The position numbers and the translations under genes were made by a program. From NCBI RefSeq assembly GCF_019916025.1, contig NZ_CP079738.1, forward strand, positions 78,042-142,041: a stretch of DNA of 64,000 bases, read 5' to 3'. The number at the start of each line of letters is the position of its first letter. Position 1 is the stretch's first letter. The stretch comes from Paraclostridium bifermentans (GTDB lineage Bacteria; Bacillota; Clostridia; Peptostreptococcales; Peptostreptococcaceae). Below the pieces are notes generated by a model. That model did no database searches and was not told the DNA's origin. It worked only from the letters and a program-made list of their open reading frames with translations. Of the stretch, positions 33,982 to 44,438 are shown one piece after another.

Positions 33982-34564
33982 AGGTGTCCCCTTACTAACA
34001 TCTATATATTTATATATTAAAATTAATGTTTTATAATTATATAGATTGTAAATTAAGTTTTTATTTGTTCTTGAATTTTTATGATTAGAACAATAAAAAT
34101 TATACCTAAAATTTATCAAATACACTGTAACATATGTTACACTTTAAAATTTATATTTAAATTAAATAGGTTATTCAAATATATGCTTTTTCTACTTTAC
34201 CTATATAACCATAGCTCAAAAAATGTACTTATTTTAAATTATATATACCTTTAGCATATATATGTAAGTTCAAATAATCTAAAGTAAATTAAATTATTTA
34301 TCGAAATAAACATACAGTTACTTTATTTTTTAACTATTTTTTTATTATTTTCTTAATCTTTTGAACTATTTATGCAATTATTAAATTTAATTTTAATTAA
34401 TTTATTCCAATTTTTGGTTATATAAGCTTAAATTTTACGATTTGCAAGCGCGTAATTTAATTATAATACAGAAACCGTAGTTTGATTAATATATATTTTG
34501 ATGATATCATGAACGTGGCTTAAAAAAGATAAGGACAATTGCGTAGAAATGGGGGTAAAGCAAC
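33982..34564. other. Long intergenic region before the decarboxylase
   Basis: 583 bases of very AT-rich DNA between divergent genes. A TATAAT at 34462-34467 is the likely -10 for the decarboxylase; the leader of about 100 nt has no known riboswitch. Otherwise nothing defensible. Confidence 0.5.
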
Positions 34565-35992
34565 ATGAACAATTTAGAACTTAAAGATTCTTTAAATTAT
34601 TTTATTGATCAATACTTTAAAGGACTTGAATCGTTAGAATCTAATGAAGTAGTAAAAGTAGCTGATTCTAATCAAATAAATAAACTTAGAAACATAAATA
34701 TACCTAGTCAGGGGAGACAGGTACAAGAAGTTATGGAAGAAATGATGAAAGAGGTTTATGAGTATGGAGCAAGAGTAAACCATCCAAGATTTTTTGGATT
34801 TATACCTGGGCCAGCAGATTTGAATTCTTGGATCGGAGATGTTATGTCAAGTGCTTATAACTTGCATGCAGGATGCTGGATGACAACATCAGCTGCTAGT
34901 TTCATTGAAAAAACATTAATTAAATGGCTATCTGAAAAAGCTGGATATAACACAGAACAATCGAGTGGACTATTTGTTTCAGGAGGATCTATGGCAAATC
35001 TTACAGCAATGGTAGCTGCAAGAGATAACAAACTTTCATTTGATAAATTACATTTAGGAACTGCTTATGTATCTGATCAAACTCATAGTTCAATTAAAAA
35101 GGCACTTAAAATATCAGGAATATCTCCTAAGAATATCAGAAAAATACCTTCAGATTCAAATTATAGAATGAAGATAGATGAACTAGAAAAAGCAATAAGA
35201 AATGATATAACAAACGGGTTACATCCTTTTGTTGTTATAGCTAGTGCGGGAACTACAAATACTGGAAGTATTGATCCAATACCAGAAATATCTGATATAT
35301 GTTCAAAATATGGTTTATGGATGCATGTTGATGGAGCTTATGGAGCATCGATATTATTATCTGAAAACTATAATCATCTATTAAAAGGAATAGAAAATGC
35401 TGACAGTTTAAGTTGGGATGCACATAAATGGTTATTCCAAACATATAGTTGTGCAATGGTTCTTGTAAAAGACAAAAATGATTTAGCAAGAAGTTTTAGT
35501 GAAAATCCAGAGTATTTAAGAGACTTAGATATAAATGACGATGAAATAAACTATGGAAACGTAGGTATTGAATTAACAAGACCGACTAGGGGGCTTAAAC
35601 TTTGGTTTACATTACAAACTCTAGGAACTAGTGAAATGAGCAGAAGAATTGAATATGGTATTCATCTTGCAGAATATATTAAGAATACATTATTAGGATT
35701 TGAGAATTGGGAAATAATATCTGATCCTAAATTAGCAATTATCAATTTTAGATATGCTCCATCTGGAATGTCTGAACAAGATATAGATACACTTAATAAT
35801 AATATTTCACATTTAGCACTTCAAGAAAACTATGCAGGAATATTTACAACAGTTTTAAATGGTAAAGTTGTTTTAAGAATGTGTGCTATTAATCATGAAA
35901 CAACAGAAAATGATATAAAACAAACAATAAGCAAACTAGATGAATTTGCAAAACACTTATTAACTAATAACTTTAGTTTAAGTGCTGTATAA
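34565..35992 (+). CDS. PLP-dependent group II decarboxylase (aromatic amino acid type)
   Basis: A 475-aa enzyme of the AADC/GadB-like fold. The PLP lysine is in SWDAHKWLFQ (near residue 290), the PLP aspartate in HVDGAYGAS and the cofactor block ASAGTTNTGSID. Members remove CO2 from Tyr, Trp, Phe, Glu or related acids. It looks more like the aromatic/TyrDC-AADC group, but I cannot assign the substrate. GGGGGT precedes ATG 34565. Alone, with its own promoter region. Confidence 0.9.
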   Translation: MNNLELKDSLNYFIDQYFKGLESLESNEVVKVADSNQINKLRNINIPSQGRQVQEVMEEMMKEVYEYGARVNHPRFFGFIPGPADLNSWIGDVMSSAYNLHAGCWMTTSAASFIEKTLIKWLSEKAGYNTEQSSGLFVSGGSMANLTAMVAARDNKLSFDKLHLGTAYVSDQTHSSIKKALKISGISPKNIRKIPSDSNYRMKIDELEKAIRNDITNGLHPFVVIASAGTTNTGSIDPIPEISDICSKYGLWMHVDGAYGASILLSENYNHLLKGIENADSLSWDAHKWLFQTYSCAMVLVKDKNDLARSFSENPEYLRDLDINDDEINYGNVGIELTRPTRGLKLWFTLQTLGTSEMSRRIEYGIHLAEYIKNTLLGFENWEIISDPKLAIINFRYAPSGMSEQDIDTLNNNISHLALQENYAGIFTTVLNGKVVLRMCAINHETTENDIKQTISKLDEFAKHLLTNNFSLSAV

Positions 35993-35995
35993 TAT

Positions 35996-36039
35996 AAAAA
36001 AATGAGTAAACCCTTAAATATAGGGATTTACTCATTTTT
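35996..36039. terminator. Bidirectional terminator
   Basis: AAAATGAGTAAACCC and GGGATTTACTCATTTTT pair, between the decarboxylase and the converging CorC gene. Confidence 0.9.
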
Positions 36040-36067
36040 GTTTAAATTTCAAGTGTATAAAAACTCA

Positions 36068-37396
36068 TTATGATATTTGCGCACATCTGTTTTTTATACT
36101 TACTCTTATATCTTCAATTCTTCTTTTATTTACATTCTCAATTAAAAATGTAAAATTGTCTAATTCAATTTCTCGACCTTCTTCTGGAAAATCACCTAAC
36201 AATGTAAGTATATATCCATTTAAAGTGTCATAGTCACCTTGCTCTATATCTATATCAAATTTATTGTTAAATTCACTTATTGTCAAATATCCTTTTACAA
36301 TAAAATTACTAGCATCAATTTGTGTTATAGTAGATTTAGTTTTATCGTATTCATCCTCAATATCTCCCATAATTTCTTCAATTAAATCTTCCATAGTTAC
36401 TAGACCTTCTATTCCACCATATTCATCAATTAATAATGCTAAGTGGACTTTTTTATCCTTTAGAAGTTTAAATAATTCATTTGTTCTAATAGACTTTGAA
36501 ACAAAATATGGGTCATGAAGCATTGTTTTTAAATTTATATTTTTAAATCCAACCTTCTTAGCTTTTACTAATAAGTCTTTTACATATAATATCCCGAGTA
36601 TATTATCCTTATTATCTTCATATACAGGTATTCTAGAATATCCTGATGCGATTACTCCTTCTAGTATTTCATCCAAATCATCGTCTATGTCTACCGCAAA
36701 CATATCATGTCTAGATGTCATAATTTCCTTAGCAGTCTTATCATTAAATTCAAATATGCTATATATCATCTGTTTTTCTTCATTTTCAATACATCCATCT
36801 TCTTGAGATTGTGATATTAAAGTTCTAATTTCTTCTTCAGAAACTCTTTCTTCAATATCCATATCATTATTTCTTGTTATTTTTAAAACCAGACTAGTTG
36901 AAAATGATAAAAGTTTTATAAATGGTTTTGCAATTTTAGATATAATGTAAATTGATTTTACTGAAAATAAAGATATCTTCTCCGCTTTTTTCAAAGCAAT
37001 TCTTTTAGGTACTAATTCTCCAAATACTAATGTAAAATATGAAAGTATTATTGTTACTAAAAACATACATAATTCATTAGAATAAGGTATACTAAGTGGA
37101 GCTAATATCTTTGAAAGGTGCGTAGATATTCCTGTAGCAGCAGATGCACTTGAGAAAAATCCAGCTAAAGTTATTCCAATTTGAATAGTTGATAAGAAAT
37201 TGCTTGGGTCTTCCATAAGCCTTTCAAGCAATTGAGCTTTCTTGTTTCCACTTGCACTTAATTGTTTTATTTTTGATTTATTTACAGAAACTATAGCCAT
37301 TTCTGCTGATGCGAAAAACGCGTTAATAGCAGTAAGTACTACTATTAAAATTATTTGAGGCATAAAGGCCCCGGGGTCTGAATCTAAATTATTCAT
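36068..37396 (-). CDS. HlyC/CorC-family membrane protein with CBS domains, copy 1
   Basis: A 442-aa protein. An N-terminal CNNM domain with about four helices (to about 190) is followed by two CBS domains (about 205-325) and a C-terminal CorC_HlyC domain (about 340-432). GELVPKRIALKKAEK and LIDEYGGIEGLVTMEDLIEEIMG are typical. Likely a magnesium or cation efflux-associated transporter. Copy 2 is just upstream. AGGAGG precedes ATG 37396. Confidence 0.92.
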   Translation of the reverse strand: MNNLDSDPGAFMPQIILIVVLTAINAFFASAEMAIVSVNKSKIKQLSASGNKKAQLLERLMEDPSNFLSTIQIGITLAGFFSSASAATGISTHLSKILAPLSIPYSNELCMFLVTIILSYFTLVFGELVPKRIALKKAEKISLFSVKSIYIISKIAKPFIKLLSFSTSLVLKITRNNDMDIEERVSEEEIRTLISQSQEDGCIENEEKQMIYSIFEFNDKTAKEIMTSRHDMFAVDIDDDLDEILEGVIASGYSRIPVYEDNKDNILGILYVKDLLVKAKKVGFKNINLKTMLHDPYFVSKSIRTNELFKLLKDKKVHLALLIDEYGGIEGLVTMEDLIEEIMGDIEDEYDKTKSTITQIDASNFIVKGYLTISEFNNKFDIDIEQGDYDTLNGYILTLLGDFPEEGREIELDNFTFLIENVNKRRIEDIRVSIKNRCAQIS

Positions 37397-37638
37397 TTCT
37401 TCCTCCTTAAAATAATAAATAAAAAACCATCAGAAACATTTTTAAAAATTAATTAATATATTCCTGAAGATATTGCTAATAATCCTATTTTGTAAATAAA
37501 GTTTAAAATAGAAATTTATTAAATAGCATTTAGTAATTTTTTATTTAAAGTACATTATAATCTATGAATTAACTTTTATCAATATTTATATATAATATTA
37601 ATATTCTAATTAAATTAAAAAGTTGCAAAATATATAAA

Positions 37639-37676
37639 TACCCCTTAACTACGTTCATTAATAGCTAAAGGGTACT
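37639..37676 (-). terminator. Hairpin after the CorC copy 2 gene
   Basis: TACCCCTTAACTA and TAGCTAAAGGGTA pair. The T tract on the minus strand is weak, so termination is probable but not certain. Confidence 0.5.
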
Positions 37677-37679
37677 TAA

Positions 37680-38975
37680 TTATTTATCAGATAAATTTTT
37701 AATCGATAATTTGTTTATTCTTTTTCTATTGCATTTTAATATAGTAAATTCATAGTTTTTATAAGTAAACTTATCATTAACTTTAGGGTAAGAATCCAGC
37801 TGAGTATATGCCCAACCCCCAATAGTATCTATATGCTCATCTTCAATATCTATATATAAAAACTCAGTTATATCTTCAATAAGAACCTTTCCATCTACTA
37901 TATAACTATTATCTTCACACTTAATAATAGCATCTTCTTCCTCATCAAACTCATCTTGAATTTCCCCAACAATTTCTTCTAAAATATCTTCTATCGTTAC
38001 TAAACCAGCAGTTCCTCCATACTCGTCAATAACTAAAGCAACTTGTACTTTATCTTTTTTAAATATTTTAAGAAGGTCACTTATTAGCATTGACTCTGGG
38101 ACAAGTTTAATTTCCCTAATAATATGTCTTATATCTTGATTATTGCCCTCAATTTTTTGTTTGTATAAATCTTTGATATGGATAAATCCAATAACATTAT
38201 CCTTATTTTCTTTACATACAGGATATCTAGTGAGCTGTTCTTCGAACGTATAGGCTATTATATCATCAAAAGAATCTTCTATAAAAATATTTGTAATATC
38301 AGTTCGTGGTACCATTATCTCTTTTACTGTTTTATCAGAAAAATCGAATATATTATCTACAAGAGTTAATTCAGTTTTATCAACTAAGCCATGATTATAG
38401 CTTTCTTCAACTAAAAGTTTTATTTCTTCATCAGTATGAACTGATTCATGCTCATCAACTTGAGAAAGCCCGAATACCTTTAATATCCAGTTTGTACTAT
38501 GATTGAATATCCACATAACAGGATATGTTAACTTGTAAAAAAATATAAGTGGAAAAGCTGTACTTAATGCTATTTTTTCAGGACTTATAATCGCTAGCGA
38601 TTTAGGAACCAATTCTCCAAATACAATATGACATCCAGTTATAATTGAAAAAGCAATAATAAAAGCAATTGAATGTTCTATACTTGAAGGTAAATTAAAT
38701 AGATTAAATATTGGCATTAACAGACGTAAAATAGCCGGCTCTCCTACCCATCCTAGTCCCAACGATGCTAAAGTTATTCCAAGCTGACAGGCAGATAAGT
38801 ATGAATTTAAATCTTTAACAACTATTAAAGTACGCTTAGCACGCTTATTACCTTGAATTATTAATGTTTCTATCCTAGATTTTCTAACCTTTACCATAGC
38901 AAATTCTGTAGCAACAAAAAATCCATTTAAAAAGACAAGAAAAAATACTAAAAGTATATTTATAAAAATAATCAT
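37680..38975 (-). CDS. HlyC/CorC-family membrane protein with CBS domains, copy 2
   Basis: A 431-aa protein from ATG 38975; a GTG start at 38990 adds five residues. CNNM, two CBS and CorC_HlyC domains are in the same order as copy 1. GELVPKSLAIISPEKIALS and LVIDEYGGTAGLVTIEDIL are the signatures. Diverged from copy 1 throughout, so not a recent duplicate. Each has its own unit, about 280 nt apart. Confidence 0.92.
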   Translation of the reverse strand: MIIFINILLVFFLVFLNGFFVATEFAMVKVRKSRIETLIIQGNKRAKRTLIVVKDLNSYLSACQLGITLASLGLGWVGEPAILRLLMPIFNLFNLPSSIEHSIAFIIAFSIITGCHIVFGELVPKSLAIISPEKIALSTAFPLIFFYKLTYPVMWIFNHSTNWILKVFGLSQVDEHESVHTDEEIKLLVEESYNHGLVDKTELTLVDNIFDFSDKTVKEIMVPRTDITNIFIEDSFDDIIAYTFEEQLTRYPVCKENKDNVIGFIHIKDLYKQKIEGNNQDIRHIIREIKLVPESMLISDLLKIFKKDKVQVALVIDEYGGTAGLVTIEDILEEIVGEIQDEFDEEEDAIIKCEDNSYIVDGKVLIEDITEFLYIDIEDEHIDTIGGWAYTQLDSYPKVNDKFTYKNYEFTILKCNRKRINKLSIKNLSDK

Positions 38976-39254
38976 ATTTATATTATTCACCTCTCAAATT
39001 ATTAAAAATACGCATTATTATATAACATATTATTAGCATTTTACGATTAAATAAAAGCTAAATTATCAAATGTTATAATTTTATACTTATTTCCAATATT
39101 TATAAACAATCTAAATTTTAATATTAATTCATACATTTGGATTATTTAAACTTATTTTCATATAGTTTATTTAAAAGCCTTAAGGGTATAAGTTCAAAGT
39201 ACATATAAATACCAATTTTTTACATGTGCTAATTTGAAATGAAAGGAGTGCTAA

Positions 39255-41315
39255 ATGAGCACACATTTATCTACTAACATTAGAGTAGCAATTGAAAAGG
39301 ATAATCCATCGATTTGTAGAGATGAAGAAAAATGTATCAAGTGTGGTATGTGTAAAGATATCTGTACAGACTATATAGGTGTTAATGGACATTATTTCTT
39401 AAAAAATACAAACGATACGGCTGTTTGTATTAACTGTGGTCAATGTGCAAATGTATGTCCTACATCAAGTATTACAGAGGTTCTTGACTATAAAAAAGTT
39501 AAGTCTGAAATGCAAAATGAAGATAAAATAGTAATATTTACAACATCACCAGCGGTTAGAGTTTCTCTTGGTGAAGAATTTAATATGGTGGATGGTAGCT
39601 TTGTTGAAGGAAAAATGGTATCACTACTTAGAAAACTCGGTGCAAATTATGTTCTTGATACTAACTTTGCAGCTGATTTAACAATAGTTGAAGAAGCAAG
39701 TGAGCTGATAGAGCGTATAAAGACTAATAATAAGCCATTACCTCAATTTACAAGTTGTTGTCCTTCATGGGTAAAATATGCAGAAACATTTCACCCAGAT
39801 ATACTTGATAATATTTCAACTTCCAAAAGCCCTATTGGAATGCAAGGCCCTACAATAAAAACATACTTTGCAAAAAAAATGGGAATTGATCCAGCAAAGA
39901 TTGTAAATGTAGCCTTAACTCCATGTACTGCTAAAAAGTTTGAAATCAAAAGAGATGAAATGAATGCATCTGGAAGATTTCATGATTTAGAAGAAATGCG
40001 TGATATGGATTATGTTATAACTACACGAGAATTAGCTACTTGGGCTAAAGAAAACAATATTGAGTTTAATTCTTTAGAGGATAGCCCTTATGATGAGTTA
40101 ATGGGAGAATCATCTGGAGCAGGCGTTATATTTGCGAATACAGGTGGCGTTATGGAGGCTGCGCTTAGAACGGCATACAAATATATCACCAATGAAAATC
40201 CACCAAATCTATTTTATAACTTAGAAACAATAAGAGGTATGGATGGAGTTCGTGAAGCAACTTTAAAAATAGGAGAGCTGGAAGTAAATATAGCTGTTAT
40301 TTATGGAACTAAAAATGCATCTAAATTCATTAAGAGAATGAAAAACGGAAAAAAACAATATCACTTTATTGAGGTTATGACTTGCCCTGGAGGATGTATT
40401 GGGGGTGGCGGACAGCCTAAAGACACTCAATTTAAAGGAGATGAACTTAGAAAAAAACGTATAAGTGGACTTTATAAAAGAGACTCGAGTATGGAAGTTA
40501 GATTGAGTCATGAAAATGAAGAAATAAAAGCTCTTTATAAAGAATTTTATGGCAAGCCTTTAAGTAAGCTTGCAGAAGAAATGTTACATACAATTTATTT
40601 TGATAGAAGTGAAGACTTAGGAGGTAAAGAAATGAGTACATCAGTTAAATATCGTTGTTCAGTTTGTGGTTATATACATGAAGGAGAGTTACCAGAAGGG
40701 TTTATATGCCCTGTATGCAAAAATCCGGCATCAGTATTTGTTAAGCTAGAAGATCAAGCAGAAAAATCAAGCGAAACAACTAATAAATATAAAGGAACAA
40801 AAACAGAAAAGAATTTAATGGAAGCATTATCAGGAGAATCAATAGCAAGAAATAAATATACATTCTTTGCAGATGTTGCTAAAAATGAAGGTTATGAACA
40901 AATCAATCAAATTTTCTTGAAAACAGCTGGAAACGAAAGAGAACATTCTAAATTATGGTTTAAAGAACTAGGATATTTAGGGGATACTGACCAAAACTTA
41001 CTTCATGCTGCTGAAGGTGAGAATTATGAGTGGACAGATATGTATGCTAGATTTGCTAGAGATGCAGAAAAAGAAGGTTTCTTTGACTTAGCTGAAAAAT
41101 TTATAGAAGTTGGTAAAATAGAAAAATCTCATGAAGATAGATATCGTAAACTTTTAAATAATATAGAAATGAAAGCTGTATTTGAAAAATCAGAAGAAAC
41201 TATGTGGGAATGTATAAATTGTGGACACTTAGTAATGGGTAAAAAAGCTCCCGATGTTTGTCCTGTATGTATGTACTCTCAAGGATTCTTTGAAGTTAGA
41301 GCAGAAAATTATTAA
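39255..41315 (+). CDS. hydA: [FeFe] hydrogenase fused to rubredoxin and rubrerythrin
   Basis: A 686-aa multi-domain protein. In order: two 4Fe-4S ferredoxin motifs (about 20-75, [11 protein letters not shown] and [14 protein letters not shown]), the hydrogenase H-cluster domain with C168/C169 (TSCCPSW), C224 (TPCTAKKFE) and C377/C381 ([11 protein letters not shown]), then after residue 459 a rubredoxin (CSVCGY and CPVCKNP), a diiron rubrerythrin core ([10 protein letters not shown] and [10 protein letters not shown]) and a C-terminal rubredoxin (CINCGH and CPVC). Activity: hydrogen uptake or production, with a peroxide/oxygen-reducing module. The fusion frame is continuous. A strong ribosome site and ATG lie at the junction (40619-40634). 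Length is well above an ordinary hydrogenase. Confidence 0.92.
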   Translation: MSTHLSTNIRVAIEKDNPSICRDEEKCIKCGMCKDICTDYIGVNGHYFLKNTNDTAVCINCGQCANVCPTSSITEVLDYKKVKSEMQNEDKIVIFTTSPAVRVSLGEEFNMVDGSFVEGKMVSLLRKLGANYVLDTNFAADLTIVEEASELIERIKTNNKPLPQFTSCCPSWVKYAETFHPDILDNISTSKSPIGMQGPTIKTYFAKKMGIDPAKIVNVALTPCTAKKFEIKRDEMNASGRFHDLEEMRDMDYVITTRELATWAKENNIEFNSLEDSPYDELMGESSGAGVIFANTGGVMEAALRTAYKYITNENPPNLFYNLETIRGMDGVREATLKIGELEVNIAVIYGTKNASKFIKRMKNGKKQYHFIEVMTCPGGCIGGGGQPKDTQFKGDELRKKRISGLYKRDSSMEVRLSHENEEIKALYKEFYGKPLSKLAEEMLHTIYFDRSEDLGGKEMSTSVKYRCSVCGYIHEGELPEGFICPVCKNPASVFVKLEDQAEKSSETTNKYKGTKTEKNLMEALSGESIARNKYTFFADVAKNEGYEQINQIFLKTAGNEREHSKLWFKELGYLGDTDQNLLHAAEGENYEWTDMYARFARDAEKEGFFDLAEKFIEVGKIEKSHEDRYRKLLNNIEMKAVFEKSEETMWECINCGHLVMGKKAPDVCPVCMYSQGFFEVRAENY
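40619..40634 (+). promoter_or_regulatory. Internal ribosome site and start for a free rubredoxin-rubrerythrin
   Basis: AGGAGG at 40619-40624, then 7 nt, then ATG at 40632-40634, in frame with the large protein (codon 460). Initiation here would give a free rubredoxin-rubrerythrin of 227 aa that starts [14 protein letters not shown]. Use is inferred from the ideal spacing. Confidence 0.7.
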
Positions 41316-41387
41316 AATTATCTTATAAAGTAATAATAGTGTTGAATAAGAAAGGTTTATTCATTAGTTTTATTATTTTAAGGTCAT

Positions 41388-41426
41388 AAAAAAGGTATGT
41401 ATCAAATAGATACATACCTTTTTTTA
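41388..41426. terminator. Bidirectional terminator
   Basis: AAAAAAGGTATGTATC and GATACATACCTTTTTTT pair with a 5-nt loop, between the hydrogenase and copy 2 of the CPBP protease. Confidence 0.93.
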
Positions 41427-41428
41427 TT

Positions 41429-42427
41429 CTAATTATCAATAGATACACCGATGTCATCCTTGTTAGGTCTATATACTTTTGCAAATAAAAATGGTAAATA
41501 TAATACAGACTCAAATAAAATAGCTATTAAAAGATCGTTTAATGTAATTATTGTATCTAGGCCACCACCATTTGAAAGTGCAATTAAGTTTCCGATTAAA
41601 TGAATTAACATTGGGGTCCACAGATTTTCTGTTTTCATATAAGCATAACCTAAAAATACTCCAAGTGTTGTACAGAATAATACATGACTTATAATACAAT
41701 AAAGCGGCGTTTGAGGACTGTAAAGAGTCATACAAAGAGGTAAGTGCCAAACACCCCATATAGGTCCTAGTATTATTACTCCTAATCTTTTCCCGTATAT
41801 CTTTTGAAGTCTAGGTTGTAGGAAGTATCTCCACCCAAACTCTTCTCCAAAAAACAAGCTGATACCCAATATTATATTCATAACAATCCCAACTGAAATT
41901 TGTAGTAATGCATCAATAAAATTCGCTACACTAAAGTGCATATGTATAAGGTCAGGACTACATCCAACTGTAAATATAACTAGATATATACCTATACAGA
42001 ACAATACCTTTTTAAAGTTTTTATTTAGTGATAAATTGAAAATTTCAAAGTCAGAATAATTTACAAATACACTATATAAAATATACAAAGATACAATTGG
42101 ATCTATTAAAGAAGATATAATAACATTCTTTATAAAAAAAGGCTCAAGTATAGAAAAAATAACTCTTAATATTGTCGCTATTATAAAGAAATTAAAGAAC
42201 TTGTTTACAACATCACCAAATTCATAATAAGAACTCTTTTTAAGCACTACCATTACTGAAAAAGCTGGAATATACATAAATGTTATAGCAAAGTTATATA
42301 AAAAATCATCACTATTTGGTTTAGAAAAGCTAATAAATACAAATATAGCTAGAAACGTAATCAATCCAAAATTAATTAATAAGAAGTCTCTTACTTCTTG
42401 TTTTGTAACTCTAATATCATTACACAT
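41429..42427 (-). CDS. CPBP-family intramembrane protease, copy 2
   Basis: A 332-aa polytopic protein. Motifs: EEFGWRYFLQPRL, GPIWGVWHLPLC and the third block with HLIGN near 289-293. Starts MCNDIRVTKQEVRDFLL, close to copy 1 at 26335-27324. GGAGGGG precedes ATG 42427. The two genes are 14 kb apart, so a dispersed pair. Confidence 0.9.
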   Translation of the reverse strand: MCNDIRVTKQEVRDFLLINFGLITFLAIFVFISFSKPNSDDFLYNFAITFMYIPAFSVMVVLKKSSYYEFGDVVNKFFNFFIIATILRVIFSILEPFFIKNVIISSLIDPIVSLYILYSVFVNYSDFEIFNLSLNKNFKKVLFCIGIYLVIFTVGCSPDLIHMHFSVANFIDALLQISVGIVMNIILGISLFFGEEFGWRYFLQPRLQKIYGKRLGVIILGPIWGVWHLPLCMTLYSPQTPLYCIISHVLFCTTLGVFLGYAYMKTENLWTPMLIHLIGNLIALSNGGGLDTIITLNDLLIAILFESVLYLPFLFAKVYRPNKDDIGVSIDN

Positions 42428-42742
42428 TTTAACCCCTCCAAAAACTAAAAATTCAACTTATTTTATATTTTTAAGTTAGTATTAATTTTATAAAAGTTAT
42501 TTAACAATAACTTTCCATATTTATTGTTTACTTATTGTAAAATATTACCATAAGTGTTTACATGACTAAATATCATTTATATCCTTGTAATTATTTGTCT
42601 TAATTTTTGGTCGGAAATCGAATTAAAATAAGAAATTAAGTCGAAAAACAAAACTTAAACTTTATATAATTAATTAGTTAAATGTATGCTAAAATTAATA
42701 TGGAAAATAATGTAATTAATTTGAATAAAAGGAGAAATATGA
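42428..42742. other. Intergenic region
   Basis: 315 bases between divergent genes. AT-rich with no clear structured element; promoters for both sides are presumably here. Confidence 0.5.
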
Positions 42743-43096
42743 ATGAAAGTACAAAATGTAAATATGATGCAATACAAAAATGTATATACTAAAGAATCAG
42801 ACATATTCAAATTTGAATATGATGAGCAAAAGGCAGATAAATCAAAATCTAAAGATTATAATTATAATAAGAACATTGCAGGTCAAGTAAAAGAAAAGTC
42901 AGAAACTAAGGAAGATTCAAATGATAATCAAGATAAAGTAACATCTGAAATAGTTGTAAACCCAAGTGGTATGAGAACTTTGCTAATGTTAAAAAATTCA
43001 AAGATATTTAGTTCAGTAAATCTAGGTATGTCAAATGAAGTATCTAATAAAAGTTTAACTGAGCAATTTAATTTACATTCAGAACTAAGTAAATAA
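42743..43096 (+). CDS. Hypothetical polar protein
   Basis: A 117-aa soluble, mostly polar protein with a Lys/Asn/Glu-rich middle. The later part (IVVNPSGMRTLLMLKNSKIF) is more ordered. No family is recognised. AAAGGAG precedes ATG 42743. Alone. Confidence 0.6.
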   Translation: MKVQNVNMMQYKNVYTKESDIFKFEYDEQKADKSKSKDYNYNKNIAGQVKEKSETKEDSNDNQDKVTSEIVVNPSGMRTLLMLKNSKIFSSVNLGMSNEVSNKSLTEQFNLHSELSK

Positions 43097-43142
43097 GATA
43101 TAGTATAAATTATTTTAAGTAAAAGAGTATCTATGAAACATC

Positions 43143-43280
43143 CATGAACTTACGCATTCTTTTGTTAAAACTAATAGAAAAAATGTTAAAGTAATTGCTC
43201 CAACTAAATACGCTAGGAATTTAGGCGTTACTTTATGTGAAAATGAGATTTATATGAAAGGGGATATAGATACTATTTAA
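43143..43280 (+). pseudogene. Possible C-terminal gene remnant
   Basis: An open frame of about 44 codons without a start or ribosome site, ending at TAA (43278). Composition is protein-like (KVIAPTKYARNLGVTLCENE). It may be the tail of a deleted gene. I cannot assign a family. Confidence 0.25.
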
Positions 43281-43292
43281 TAAAGTAAAAAG

Positions 43293-43318
43293 TGAAACTT
43301 TTTAAACATTTGTAGTAT
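43293..43318 (+). promoter_or_regulatory. ECF-sigma-like promoter before the orphan DUF4179 gene
   Basis: TGAAAC (43293-43298), 16 bases, then GTAT. Similar GAAAC boxes precede the sigma gene (49969-49964) and the exporter (48155-48150), all on minus there. It suggests one ECF regulon. Confidence 0.45.
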
Positions 43319-43354
43319 CTATGTAATTGTATATATAAATTAGGGGGAGAATTT

Positions 43355-44245
43355 GTGAATAAAAGAAAAAAAAGAATTAAAATTATTGTAATTACATCTT
43401 CACTATCTTTAGTTCTTATCGGAGGATTATTGATTTTTAATGCTGAGGGTTCACCTCAAGTGAAAGATACATTTAGTAGTATAGCTAGTCACTTTGGATT
43501 AGATTCTGATTTAAATGAGTATAAAAAAGCGATAAATAAGCCTATAACAAATAATGGCTATACAATAACTCTAAATAAAGTTATTCTGGATAAAAACGAG
43601 CTAACGATATCTTCTACTGTAAAATCTGATAATGGTGGATTTAATGGATATCCAGAGATGTTAGAGTCAGTATTTATAAATGGAACTCGTATAAACTCAG
43701 ATTCTAATGGTAACTCTGAAATGCTTAATGACTCTACTATGAATAAAGTCACTACTTACTTTTTAGACAAAGAATTAAGTGGAGAGGTTAATGTTAGAGT
43801 TGAATATCCAGGTATACAAATGTTAGACGATACAGGTTCTGAGACAATAAAGGGTGACTGGAGTTTTAACTTTAATACTAATGCTGATGCTTTAGTTAAG
43901 GATACATTGACTATAAATTTAAATAAAAAGTTTAAATTAGAAGATGGAAAAACAATTAAGCTAAGTAAATATATTAGTAATAGCTTAGGCACAAAAATTG
44001 AATTTAGTTTACCTACTGATGGAACAGAGTATCTTATGAAACTTGCTGGAAATGATAATCTTGGAAATAAAGTTGAGTTTTATTGTGACTATAGTAATAA
44101 TGGAAAAGGAATTTTTAAACTTGATAATTCCCATAAAAATATAAAAAAAGATTCTAGTAAATTAAACCTTTCTTTATACGCATCAGATTCTTCTAATAAT
44201 AAGTGGAAGAAAGTTGGGTCGGACTTTGATATTGATTTAAAGTAA
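43355..44245 (+). CDS. Orphan DUF4179-type extracytoplasmic protein
   Basis: A 296-aa protein. Starts at GTG 43355 with AGGGGGAG before it. One N-terminal helix (about 8-27), then a large extracytoplasmic part. The NPI-like and GDWSFNFN plus NLGNKVEF segments resemble the anti-sigma factor at 48267-49352, but it lacks the cytoplasmic N-terminal part that would bind sigma. It may be a secreted or anchored partner of the same regulon. Confidence 0.7.
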   Translation: MNKRKKRIKIIVITSSLSLVLIGGLLIFNAEGSPQVKDTFSSIASHFGLDSDLNEYKKAINKPITNNGYTITLNKVILDKNELTISSTVKSDNGGFNGYPEMLESVFINGTRINSDSNGNSEMLNDSTMNKVTTYFLDKELSGEVNVRVEYPGIQMLDDTGSETIKGDWSFNFNTNADALVKDTLTINLNKKFKLEDGKTIKLSKYISNSLGTKIEFSLPTDGTEYLMKLAGNDNLGNKVEFYCDYSNNGKGIFKLDNSHKNIKKDSSKLNLSLYASDSSNNKWKKVGSDFDIDLK

Positions 44246-44255
44246 TATTAAAAAT

Positions 44256-44301
44256 AAAGCCTCTAGATTAAACTAAATATTTAAATCTAGAGGCTTTATA
44301 T
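44256..44301 (+). terminator. Terminator after the orphan DUF4179 gene
   Basis: AAAGCCTCTAGATT and AATCTAGAGGCTTT pair, with a short A/T loop and T tract. Confidence 0.85.
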
Positions 44302-44438
44302 AAATTATGTTAATTAGCTACTTAACAAATTATCTATACATATTTATAAAACAAATGATTATAAATAATAAAATTTAAATTAAATCTTTAAAATATTGTT
44401 ATTCACCTTAATAACATAGTTAAAGTAGCTTATATTTA

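Noticed and set aside
34126..34564. Riboswitch in the decarboxylase leader
   Set aside because: No conserved riboswitch core was recognised; only AT-rich DNA is visible.
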